From NCBI GenBank assembly GCA_016871135.1, contig VFZQ01000024.1, positions 1 to 18,194 on the forward strand: DNA of 18,194 bases, written 5' to 3'. A program made the position numbers and the translations under genes. The number at the start of each line of letters is the position of its first letter. Position 1 is the stretch's first letter. This DNA comes from Acidobacteriota bacterium (GTDB taxonomy: Bacteria > Acidobacteriota > Terriglobia > Bryobacterales > Bryobacteraceae). The notes beneath the pieces are model-generated. The model saw only the letters and a program-made list of their open reading frames with translations, made no database searches and was not told the DNA's origin. Below are positions 7,451-14,377 of the stretch, one piece after another.

Positions 7451-9558
7451 CGATCCTTCTAAGGTACTCGCCCGTTTGGGGCCGTGCCTTCGCGGCCTGT
7501 GCGCTTATTTCGTCGCTCTGTCATGCGCAGAACGGGCTGACGGCGCGATTTGGCCCGGTCGTGTTTCCGGTCGATTCGCCCCATTACTTTCTCGATGCAG
7601 GCGAGGCGCTGCATCCGGGGTTGTCGGCTTCGGCGACTGGACATTTTGAAGGATCCCTGCAAGTGCTGGCGGCGGGGGAGTACGAGTTTAGCCGGAGTGT
7701 TGTCTTGGATGGCCGCGGGGGCATGCGGCATTCGCTGACGGCGGGGAATCATGCGTTGCGAATTGATGTGGCTGGTGAGCGGTCTCTGCGACTGATGTGG
7801 AAGGCCACTGCGTTTGATTGGGAGCCGGTTCCACGCGCGGCGTTCTTTCGGAATGGCGAGGTTGCATCTCACGAAGAAGGGCGCAGGCTGGTGATTGCGG
7901 CGCGGTGCGCGAATTGTCATCCGGCGCCAGCGGCTGAGGTGTTGGAGCGCGCGGCGCCGCCTCTTGACGGCTATCAGAATCGAAGCTGGCTGGAGGCTTT
8001 CTTGCCAGGCCATTTTGGCGGAGTGGCGCGTTCGCCGAAGAATCCGCCGTCGCTCAAAGCACGCAAGGCGAATGAGGTGGCGATCGGCAAGGGCGGCGAA
8101 TTGTTCGGAACGATTGGCTGTGTAAACTGCCATCCGTCAGGGACGCTGACGGCTATGGGTTCGAAGTATTCGCTCACCGTGTTGACGTGGATCCTGTTGG
8201 AGCGGCATCAGCCGTCGATGCTCTTGGACGATGGAGATGCAACGGCGCTAGCGGCGTATCTAACGCGGTCCGAAGGTGCGCCTTCGCGAGGCGGACATTC
8301 CAAGTACGACGAAGTACGCTGCACCAGTTGCCACACGATCGCGAAGAACGCGCAGCCGTTGGCAAGTTTGCAATCGGCAAACTGCCGTTCCGTGCCGGTG
8401 ACGTGGACAGCGCGGGAGTCAATGAAAGTAGCGGAGTACCTTCGATCGATCAGGCCGCAAGTCAGCCTCGCGCCGACGTTCACGTTGCGCCGTGAGTTGG
8501 AAAAACATCAGTGCCTGACGTGCCATCAACCGGGCACGGACGCGCCGAGTTTGGAGGGCGTCGGCGCGAAGTTAAAGACCAGTTGGATCGAGAAAGTATT
8601 GTCGGAGAAGAAGCGAATTCGCGCTGGGCGTGAGATGCGGATGCCGCATTACCGCGCCTCGGATGTAGCAGGTATCGCAGCGGCGTTTGCAAAGATCGAG
8701 GGGCTCGCGCCGGGCGACGGGGCGGCGCCGCCTGCGTTCGATTCCGCCGTGCGCGAACGGGGCGTCGGGTTGTTCGGAACGAACATAAAGAAGCAGGGGA
8801 TGGCGTGTATTGGGTGCCACGATTGGGGCGCGAACAAGGCGCTCGGCGAAGAGGGGCCGCAGTTGCAGAATGCCGCCGAGCGTTTGCGGTTCGACTGGTA
8901 CGAGCGCTGGATGCGGAATCCGGCGCGGATCCTTTCGGGCACATCGATGCCGAACTACTTCGGCGGTAAGCTCGACGCGCGGATACATACGCTGTGGGCC
9001 GCGATGGAGTGGGGCGCGAAGGCCCCAGCGCCGGACGGGTTCCGAGTGGGCGATCTGGAAGTGACGTCGGAGGCGAAACCGGTCGTTGGGAAGGAGGCGG
9101 TTGTCATTCGATGGGATATGCCGGGTGCGACGCCTGCCGCGATCGCGGTTGGTCTGCCCGGTGGGTTTTCGTACTGTTTCGACGCGGGGCAGACGAAGCT
9201 GCTGTACGCGTGGAGGGGCGGGTTTCTCGACATGACAGGAACGCTGCTGCGCAAAGTGGACGCGAACAAGACGACGCCGACGGCGGCGCTTGTCGGCGAG
9301 GTTGTCTGGCGCGCCGGCGCCGACTACCCCGTACTGGTTGGCGCCGAAAAACGCACGCCGCAGCGCAAGTTCAAAGGATACAAGTTGGTCGATGGCGCAC
9401 CGGTGTTTATGTACACACTCGATGGGATGAATTTGGTTGAGAGTATTTCGAATGGCAAGCGGCGGCTTGTATTCGATGTCGTCGAAGGGCCCGTCTACTT
9501 TGAGGGAAGGCTTGTGCCGACAGGCCGGAACGTGACTGTCGAAGGAGCGCTGCAATGA
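7423..9558 (+). CDS. Exported pentaheme cytochrome c with N-terminal PA14-like domain
   Basis: This is a 711-residue protein counted from GTG 7423. The start is uncertain. GTG 7420 or 7423 gives a credible signal peptide (RAFAACALISSLCHA) with GGGGG at 7411-7415 as ribosome-binding site, overlapping the previous gene by about 28-31 nt; GTG 7363 is the longer alternative. Residues about 38-140 look like a short PA14-like beta domain (AAGEYEF, LTAGNHALRIDV). Five CxxCH heme-attachment motifs follow: CANCH 162-166, CVNCH 233-237, CTSCH 300-304, CLTCH 364-368 and CIGCH 462-466. Candidate distal Met ligands lie in MRMPHY (405-410) and SMPNYF (508-513). The C-terminal 170 residues are a beta-rich domain without heme motifs. 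Likely role: periplasmic electron transfer from the neighbouring dehydrogenase-like propeller. The stop overlaps the next start (ATGA, 9555-9558). Confidence 0.85.
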   Translation: MLRHSSRALAILLRYSPVWGRAFAACALISSLCHAQNGLTARFGPVVFPVDSPHYFLDAGEALHPGLSASATGHFEGSLQVLAAGEYEFSRSVVLDGRGGMRHSLTAGNHALRIDVAGERSLRLMWKATAFDWEPVPRAAFFRNGEVASHEEGRRLVIAARCANCHPAPAAEVLERAAPPLDGYQNRSWLEAFLPGHFGGVARSPKNPPSLKARKANEVAIGKGGELFGTIGCVNCHPSGTLTAMGSKYSLTVLTWILLERHQPSMLLDDGDATALAAYLTRSEGAPSRGGHSKYDEVRCTSCHTIAKNAQPLASLQSANCRSVPVTWTARESMKVAEYLRSIRPQVSLAPTFTLRRELEKHQCLTCHQPGTDAPSLEGVGAKLKTSWIEKVLSEKKRIRAGREMRMPHYRASDVAGIAAAFAKIEGLAPGDGAAPPAFDSAVRERGVGLFGTNIKKQGMACIGCHDWGANKALGEEGPQLQNAAERLRFDWYERWMRNPARILSGTSMPNYFGGKLDARIHTLWAAMEWGAKAPAPDGFRVGDLEVTSEAKPVVGKEAVVIRWDMPGATPAAIAVGLPGGFSYCFDAGQTKLLYAWRGGFLDMTGTLLRKVDANKTTPTAALVGEVVWRAGADYPVLVGAEKRTPQRKFKGYKLVDGAPVFMYTLDGMNLVESISNGKRRLVFDVVEGPVYFEGRLVPTGRNVTVEGALQ
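9542..9547 (+). promoter_or_regulatory. Strong Shine-Dalgarno (AAGGAG) for the gene at 9555
   Basis: AAGGAG lies 7 nt before ATG 9555, inside the end of the cytochrome gene. It fixes the start of the downstream propeller gene at the ATGA overlap. It contrasts with the first genes of transcription units here, which lack a Shine-Dalgarno. Confidence 0.75.
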
Positions 9559-11036
9559 TTCGCTGGTTGCTTTGCGGAGCGGTTTTGTGGGCGCAGGCGC
9601 CGGTGTCGAGTTATCGCGTCGAAAACGTGCCGCTGCCGCGCGACATCGCGCCCGAAGTTGCGGGAGTAACCTTCGGCGTGGACGGAAAATTGGCCGCGAC
9701 GTTTCGGCGCGGGTATCTATACTTGCTCGACACGAAGTCCGGGCGCTGGTCTCGATTCGCCGAAGGTCTGCAATCGCCGTTGGGCGTAATCGCGGGATCG
9801 TCGGCCGGCGAATACTACGTCGCGCAGTTGGCGGAGTTGACGCGCGTGGTCGACACTGACAACGACGGTAAAGCCGATCTATACGAGACCATCGCCGATG
9901 GCTGGGGGATTTCCGGCAACTATCACGAGTTCTTGTATGGACCCGTGCGCGACAAGGCCGGCAACTTTTATCTGTCGCTCGGGCTCTCGTCGAACGGCGG
10001 CGAGCCTCGGCAACCGGTGCGCGGCGAGTTCACGTTGAAGGGCCGTCAGGCGAAAGAGCAGAAGGACGGGTTGGTCGGCAAGGTCGGGCACTACTCGCCG
10101 ACGATGTACCGCGGCTGTGCGTTGAAGATCACTCCGGCGGGCAAGGTCGAGCTGATTTCGTGCGGGTTCCGGCAACCGAACGGGCTTGGATTTAATGCCG
10201 AAGGTGATCTGTTCGCGACCGATAATCAGGGCGATTGGGTGGGAACATCGCCGCTGCATCATGTGACGCCGGGCGCGTTTCACGGGCATCCCGCGTCGTT
10301 AAATTGGGCGCCGTGGTTCGGTGGCCGGGATCCGGTAGACACGCCGGTGGCGGAGTTGGACAAGTTGCGGAAGCTGCCGGCGATTCAGTTTCCGCAGAAC
10401 GATATGGGCGGGTCGGTGACGCAGCCGTTGATGGACACGACGCAGGGCGCGTTCGGACCGTACGCGGGGCAGATGCTGGTGGCCGAGTGGACGTATCCGC
10501 GGATCTTGCGGGCCGACTTGGAAAAGGTCGGCGGCGAGTATCAGGGCGCGGCGTTCATCTTCTACGAAGGCAACGGACTGCGCGCGGGCAACAATCGGAT
10601 CGCACTCGCGCCGGACGGCAAGTCTCTCTACACGTCACAGACCTCGCGGATTTGGGGGACGAGCGAAGGCTTGCAGCGGATTGTGTTTACGGGCAAGACG
10701 CCGCTGGACATTTTGCACATGCGGCTGACATCCGATGGTTTCGAGCTCGAGTTCACCAAGCCCGTCGACCGCGCGACCGCGGCGGATCCGGCAGCATATC
10801 CGCTGACGAGTTACTTCTACAAATATCACCTGACCTACGGCTCGCCGAAGACGGATGTGCAGCCGGAGACTGTTTCGAAGGTCGTCGTTTCGGCGGATGG
10901 GCGGCGCGCGACGTTGACTGTTCCGGGGCTGCGTGAGCGGCGAATTTACGAGCTGCGGCCCCGCGGCGTGAAGGGCGTCGATGGCGAAGCGCTGTGCACG
11001 GTGGAGGCGGCGTATACGTTGAATCGCTTGCGCTAG
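9555..11036 (+). CDS. Exported beta-propeller dehydrogenase-like protein (sorbosone/PQQ sugar dehydrogenase fold)
   Basis: This is a 493-residue protein with a signal peptide (MIRWLLCGAVLWAQA). The propeller region resembles the large 'membrane-bound dehydrogenase' propellers of Planctomycetes and Acidobacteria. It has an EF-hand-like calcium loop DTDNDGKADLYE (residues 100-111), then RQPNGLGFNAEGDLFATDNQ (206-225) and GAFHGHP (240-246). Residues about 380-493 form an immunoglobulin-like tail (GFELEFTKPVDRATAADPAA, then VYTLN-type ending AAYTLNRLR). In related proteins such a propeller is fused to cytochrome c domains. Here the hemes are on the adjacent, translationally coupled gene (ATGA overlap plus AAGGAG at 9542-9547), suggesting the two polypeptides form one complex. 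The likely role is oxidation of a sugar or alcohol in the periplasm; cofactor and substrate are not determined. Confidence 0.82.
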   Translation: MIRWLLCGAVLWAQAPVSSYRVENVPLPRDIAPEVAGVTFGVDGKLAATFRRGYLYLLDTKSGRWSRFAEGLQSPLGVIAGSSAGEYYVAQLAELTRVVDTDNDGKADLYETIADGWGISGNYHEFLYGPVRDKAGNFYLSLGLSSNGGEPRQPVRGEFTLKGRQAKEQKDGLVGKVGHYSPTMYRGCALKITPAGKVELISCGFRQPNGLGFNAEGDLFATDNQGDWVGTSPLHHVTPGAFHGHPASLNWAPWFGGRDPVDTPVAELDKLRKLPAIQFPQNDMGGSVTQPLMDTTQGAFGPYAGQMLVAEWTYPRILRADLEKVGGEYQGAAFIFYEGNGLRAGNNRIALAPDGKSLYTSQTSRIWGTSEGLQRIVFTGKTPLDILHMRLTSDGFELEFTKPVDRATAADPAAYPLTSYFYKYHLTYGSPKTDVQPETVSKVVVSADGRRATLTVPGLRERRIYELRPRGVKGVDGEALCTVEAAYTLNRLR

Positions 11037-11056
11037 TTCGCTGCTTCCTGAAATGC

Positions 11057-11062
11057 TACAGT
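11057..11062 (+). promoter_or_regulatory. Candidate extended -10 box (TGC-TACAGT), 7 nt before ATG 11070
   Basis: TACAGT, with an extended-10 TG at 11054-11055, lies in the 33-nt gap before the DUF3179 gene and ends 7 nt before its ATG. There is no Shine-Dalgarno between box and ATG. Transcription would start at or next to the ATG, giving a leaderless or near-leaderless mRNA. No clear -35 is seen. Confidence 0.42.
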
Positions 11063-11069
11063 TCCATTC

Positions 11070-12167
11070 ATGAAGCATGTGGGCTTAATTCGGGTCGCCG
11101 TCGGCATCGCAGTCGCCACGACGCTGCTCGGCCAACGACAGGAGAGTTTGCCGGTCAAGCTGCCCGACGGTCCCGCCAAACCCGGTTTCGACATCAAGCG
11201 ATTCAGCAACCTCGGGAACGGATGGTTTCAGACGTTCTATCCGAAGAAATATGAGTCGCTGCGAAAGGCGCTGGATCAGGGTCAGGTGTCCGCGACGACG
11301 CGGTTGCTGGTTCTAGAAACCGCCGCGGGCCGGTTGGCGCTGATTAACGATCAGATGGTGTTTCATCACATCGCCCAGGGCAAGGCCGGCGGCAAGGACT
11401 GGATGGCGACGTTTTGAGTCGTCTGCAACAGCGGAACTAGTTTAGTTCCGTCCATCGGCGGCAAGATGCATCACTTCAACAATGTCGGCTTGTACGACGC
11501 TTTGTTCGTCATGCAGGATACCGAGAGCCAAACGCTGTGGAATCACCTCACCGGCGACGCCGAGTACGGGCCGATGGTCGGCCGAACGCTGGGTCCTCCG
11601 AAAAACCTGCTGCAGATGAACGTGAAGCAGGCGCTGGAACAGAACAAGAAAACGAAAGTCGCAATTTCCGAACGCGCCTATATGGTTGACGGCAAGGTGA
11701 TCGGCGACGTCTCCGCGCCCCGTGGAAAGATGGGCGTCGGCAGCGTCCCGTCCGAAAACGGGCGCATGAGCGAAGCCTTCATCAAAACGCTAGGCGCGGA
11801 AGACGCGCGCCGACCGAGGATGGAAATCGGGCTCGGAATCTGGACCACGAAGTCACGCCGTTTTTATCCGATCGCGACGATTCGCGATCGCGGCCGGGCC
11901 TTTATCGATCAGATCGACGGCCGCTCGATACTCATCTATATCGACGCGGAGACGAACACGCCGGCCGCTCTGTTTGTCGATGCGAAGGCGGCGAGACTGG
12001 AAGGCAACATTGTCCGAATGGACGACGGATCGAGCGTCCGTGACGGAGTGTTCATCAACTCCAAAGGCGCCGCGAAGCCCAACTCGCCGCGGCCGGACCA
12101 GATGTTCACGCGGTGGTACGGGTTCGCGCTGACGTTTCCTGGGGCCGAGGTCGTGGCGTCGAAGTAA
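11070..12167 (+). CDS. DUF3179-family protein with in-frame TGA: candidate selenoprotein (UxxC)
   Basis: Read through the TGA at 11415-11417, this is a 365-residue exported protein. It has an N-terminal hydrophobic signal (GLIRVAVGIAVATTLLG), then DUF3179 landmarks on both sides of the TGA: LINDQMVFHHI (91-101), DWMATF-TGA-VVCNSGTS (110-124), DTESQTLWNHLTGDAEYGP (150-168), GIWTTKSRRFYPI (256-268) and RWYGFALTFPGAEVV (348-362). In DUF3179 proteins as I remember them, F-C-x-x-C-(N/G)-S is conserved at this point, so TGA replaces the first Cys and gives U116-V-V-C119. Both halves are in one frame with no other stop. A SECIS-like structure follows (see 11418-11462). TGA terminates several neighbouring genes, so the code is not reassigned. 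The alternative is a single nonsense mutation. The function of DUF3179 is unknown; a UxxC motif suggests thiol/selenol redox chemistry in the periplasm. Termination at 11417 would give a 115-residue fragment. Confidence 0.8.
11418..11462 (+). promoter_or_regulatory. Candidate bacterial SECIS element downstream of UGA 11415-11417
   Basis: The upper stem pairs CGGAACT (11432-11438) perfectly with AGTTCCG (11444-11450), extended by a G-U pair (11431/11451), around a 5-nt loop AGTTT (11439-11443). The loop begins 21 nt after the UGA and has G as its second base. Both fit the bacterial SECIS model as I recall it (apical loop about 16-37 nt after UGA, G in the first two loop positions). A lower stem can form between GUCGUC (11418-11423) and GGCGGC (11457-11462), six pairs including two G-U. 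An internal loop separates the two stems. The hairpin is inside the coding sequence and would recruit SelB with selenocysteyl-tRNA. Confidence 0.75.
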
Positions 12168-12174
12168 GCCGGCT

Positions 12175-13344
12175 TCACCGTCCGCCGGGCGGGCGCATGC
12201 TCTGGCCCTTGTATGGATACTGGCGGGCGAGTGCGGGCCAGTCCATTTCGATACCGAGGCCGGGTTTGTCGGTTAAAGTGACGGTTCCGTTTGTAACCCT
12301 TGGAAACGTGTTTTTTGTGATCTCCGAGAACACCTTATCCTGACCCGCGTCCCATTCTTGAATCAGGAAATTGCGAACGCCGGCCATCGCATGGACGCTG
12401 GCGACATGCGCGATGGGCCCGTAGTACATGTGCGGTGAAATCTCGGCGCCATACGTTTCCGCCAACGATGCGATACGGCGGATTTCAGTGATGCCGCCGC
12501 AGTGGATCACATCGGGTTGCACAATGCGCGCGCCACCGGCGTCAAGCAATTGCTTGAATTCGTAGCGTGAGATGAGGCCTTCTCCGCCGGCGACCGCGAC
12601 CGTTGAATGCCGCGCGATCTCGCCAAGCGCCTGCGGCGTCTCGCGCCACGCCGGCTCTTCGATAAACATCGGCCGGTACGGCGCAACGGCTTTGGCGAAC
12701 TCGATGGCCGAGCGCGTGCTGAACGTCTCCCACATTTCGAGGCCGATCTCGAGATCAGGCCCGCCGCCTTTGCGCACGGCTTCGACCTCGGCGGTGAGCC
12801 TTGTCAATCGCTCTGTTTCCGTACCTCCCTTGGGCAGCACCCACTTCACACACGTCCAACCTTCGGCCCTTGTTTGGGCCGCAAGACGACCGAGCGCCTC
12901 AGGCGTGCGCGGTTGCAGTGTGTGGCTCCAGTGGCTGTAGTAGACACGCACCGGTTTAGCCTCGGCCGCACCCAGCAATCGCCACACGGGTTGACCGAGC
13001 CACTGCGCGGCGATGTCCCACAGCGCAATGTCAATCGCCGAAAGCGCGGTCATCAGCACCGGGCCGTTGCGGTAGCGCGAGAGCTCGTAGTAATTGCGGT
13101 TCCAGTGCTCTTCGATGCCGTGCGCCGACTTGCCGACCATGTGCGGGATGAACCAGCGGACAGCCTGTTCGACAATCTCGACGCGGCCGGAAATCGAGGC
13201 CTCGCCCACGCCGGTGATGCCGCCATCGGTCTCAACGGAGACGAACAGATAATCGCGATTCCCGATCGAACACTTGTGCGTGTCGATCTTGGTGACGCGC
13301 AGCGTTTTTGCGGCGGCGGCGAAGAGGATGGCGCGGCGTGTCAT
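12175..13344 (-). CDS. Enolase-superfamily (mandelate racemase/muconate lactonizing) dehydratase
   Basis: This is a 389-residue protein from ATG 13344. That ATG is preferred over TTG 13353 because it makes an ATGA overlap (13341-13344) with the upstream dehydrogenase gene. The N-terminal capping domain is followed by a (beta/alpha)7-barrel. Candidate Mg2+ ligands are E203 (GLEMWE), E229 (FIEEP) and E255 (GGEGL). QPDVIHCGG (276-284) and SPHMYYGP (303-310) follow, with H305 as probable acid/base. The H305 arrangement resembles galactonate-dehydratase-like members, but the KxK motif is replaced by VKWVLPKGG (166-174), so the substrate cannot be named. The protein starts MTRRAILFAAAAK, which looks like a shortened twin-arginine signal. 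The context with a zinc dehydrogenase suggests sugar or sugar-acid catabolism. Confidence 0.86.
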   Translation of the reverse strand: MTRRAILFAAAAKTLRVTKIDTHKCSIGNRDYLFVSVETDGGITGVGEASISGRVEIVEQAVRWFIPHMVGKSAHGIEEHWNRNYYELSRYRNGPVLMTALSAIDIALWDIAAQWLGQPVWRLLGAAEAKPVRVYYSHWSHTLQPRTPEALGRLAAQTRAEGWTCVKWVLPKGGTETERLTRLTAEVEAVRKGGGPDLEIGLEMWETFSTRSAIEFAKAVAPYRPMFIEEPAWRETPQALGEIARHSTVAVAGGEGLISRYEFKQLLDAGGARIVQPDVIHCGGITEIRRIASLAETYGAEISPHMYYGPIAHVASVHAMAGVRNFLIQEWDAGQDKVFSEITKNTFPRVTNGTVTLTDKPGLGIEMDWPALARQYPYKGQSMRPPGGR

Positions 13345-14360
13345 ATGCAGCAATCGACGAGAATCTTCATCACGTCGGCGCCCTGCTCCATTTGTAGGAG
13401 GCCCTTTTCGAGGCCGTCGAGCGGATAGACGTCGGTGATCAGATCGCGGAACGGAACGTTCGTGTTGGCAAGCAGATCGATGGCTTCATCGAAGTCGCAG
13501 GGCTCGTAAACGCGCGTGCCGATCAGCCGCATCTCGCGCCAGAAGAACTTGTGCAGATCCACGGCGACGGGCTTCGGAAAGACCGCGACCATAACAACGC
13601 GGCCGCGCACGCCGGGAAGTTTCGTCATCAACTCGGCGCCTTGCGGCGAACTGGAAACTTCGAAGACAACATCGGCGCCGGCTTCGCGCGTTTCGGCTTG
13701 CACCAGCGCGGCGATGTCGGTCTCGCGCGGGTCATACACTTCGAGGCCGATCTTTCGCAGCAGCGCGATGCGGAAGGGATTGATCTCGGTGACGATCACG
13801 CGCGCGCCTTTATGTCGCGCGACCAGCGCAATCAGCGCGCCGATGGGACCGCCGCCGATGACTACCGCGACTTCGCCCGCGTGCACTTCGCCAAGGCGCA
13901 CGTCGTGACAAGCGACGGCGATCGGCTCGACCAGCGACGCATCGCGCAACGACAACACGTCGGGCAAACGGTGCAGCGTGTGCGCGGGTACGGTCCAGAG
14001 TCCCTGCATGGCACCGGGCGCATCGATACCGATGAACTTCAACTTCTGGCAGACGTGCCCGTAGCCGCGCCGGCACGCGGCACACTCGCCGCAGGGATCG
14101 AGCGGGCGGACGGTGACGCGGTCGCCCACGCGCCAGTCGCCAATGGAGTCTCCGACCGATTCGATGACGGCGCTGCTCTCGTGCCCGATTACTTGCGGGA
14201 ACGTGACGCGGTGGTCCATGTTGCCGTGAAAGAGGTGGAGATCGGTACCGCAGATGCCGCAGTGCGAGACGCGCAAGCGGACTTGGCCGGGAGAGGGATC
14301 GACGGCGCGACAGGCGCCAACGGAGATCTTTCGATTGCCTTCGTAAAATGCAGCTCGCAT
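13341..14360 (-). CDS. Zinc-dependent medium-chain alcohol/polyol dehydrogenase
   Basis: This is a 339-residue cytoplasmic oxidoreductase of the MDR family. Catalytic zinc residues are C37 (GICGTD), H60-E61 (IGHES) and probably E145 (VEP). The structural zinc lobe has four cysteines at 90, 93, 96 and 104 (CGECAACRRGYGHVC). The Rossmann nucleotide site is GGGPIG (169-174), with E192 at the end of the second strand, which favours NAD+ over NADP+. It resembles sorbitol, threonine and galactitol-phosphate dehydrogenases, but the exact polyol or sugar substrate is not clear. The ATG at 14360 is chosen over TTG 14378 because the longer form would overlap the divergent kinase gene and adds only MFYCRS. 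It is the first gene of a two-gene minus-strand operon with the dehydratase. Confidence 0.9.
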   Translation of the reverse strand: MRAAFYEGNRKISVGACRAVDPSPGQVRLRVSHCGICGTDLHLFHGNMDHRVTFPQVIGHESSAVIESVGDSIGDWRVGDRVTVRPLDPCGECAACRRGYGHVCQKLKFIGIDAPGAMQGLWTVPAHTLHRLPDVLSLRDASLVEPIAVACHDVRLGEVHAGEVAVVIGGGPIGALIALVARHKGARVIVTEINPFRIALLRKIGLEVYDPRETDIAALVQAETREAGADVVFEVSSSPQGAELMTKLPGVRGRVVMVAVFPKPVAVDLHKFFWREMRLIGTRVYEPCDFDEAIDLLANTNVPFRDLITDVYPLDGLEKGLLQMEQGADVMKILVDCCI

Positions 14361-14377
14361 CGACCTACAATAAAACA
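14361..14377. promoter_or_regulatory. 17-bp divergent spacer with two overlapping -10-like boxes
   Basis: Only 17 bp separate the ATG of the minus-strand dehydrogenase (14360) from that of the plus-strand kinase (14378). On the plus strand TACAAT (14366-14371) ends 6 nt before ATG 14378. On the minus strand TATTGT (14372-14367) ends exactly 6 nt before ATG 14360. The two boxes overlap by five base pairs. Neither gene has room for a leader, so both mRNAs would be leaderless if these boxes are used. Any -35 or operator would lie inside the opposite coding sequence. Confidence 0.5.

Noticed and set aside
11070..11417. Stand-alone 115-residue protein ending at TGA 11417, with an independent second gene starting at ATG 11466
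   Set aside because: Both pieces are in the same frame and each is an incomplete part of one DUF3179 domain. ATG 11466 has no Shine-Dalgarno and would cut away the CxxC motif. A selenoprotein, or failing that a single nonsense mutation, explains the data better.
11415..11417. Genome-wide reassignment of TGA to an amino acid
   Set aside because: TGA ends several intact genes here at conserved C-termini and at ATGA overlaps (4014-4017, 9555-9558, 17602-17605), so it is a normal stop.
12168..12174. Terminator between the converging DUF3179 and dehydratase genes
   Set aside because: Only 7 bp separate the stops and no hairpin with a U-run is visible.
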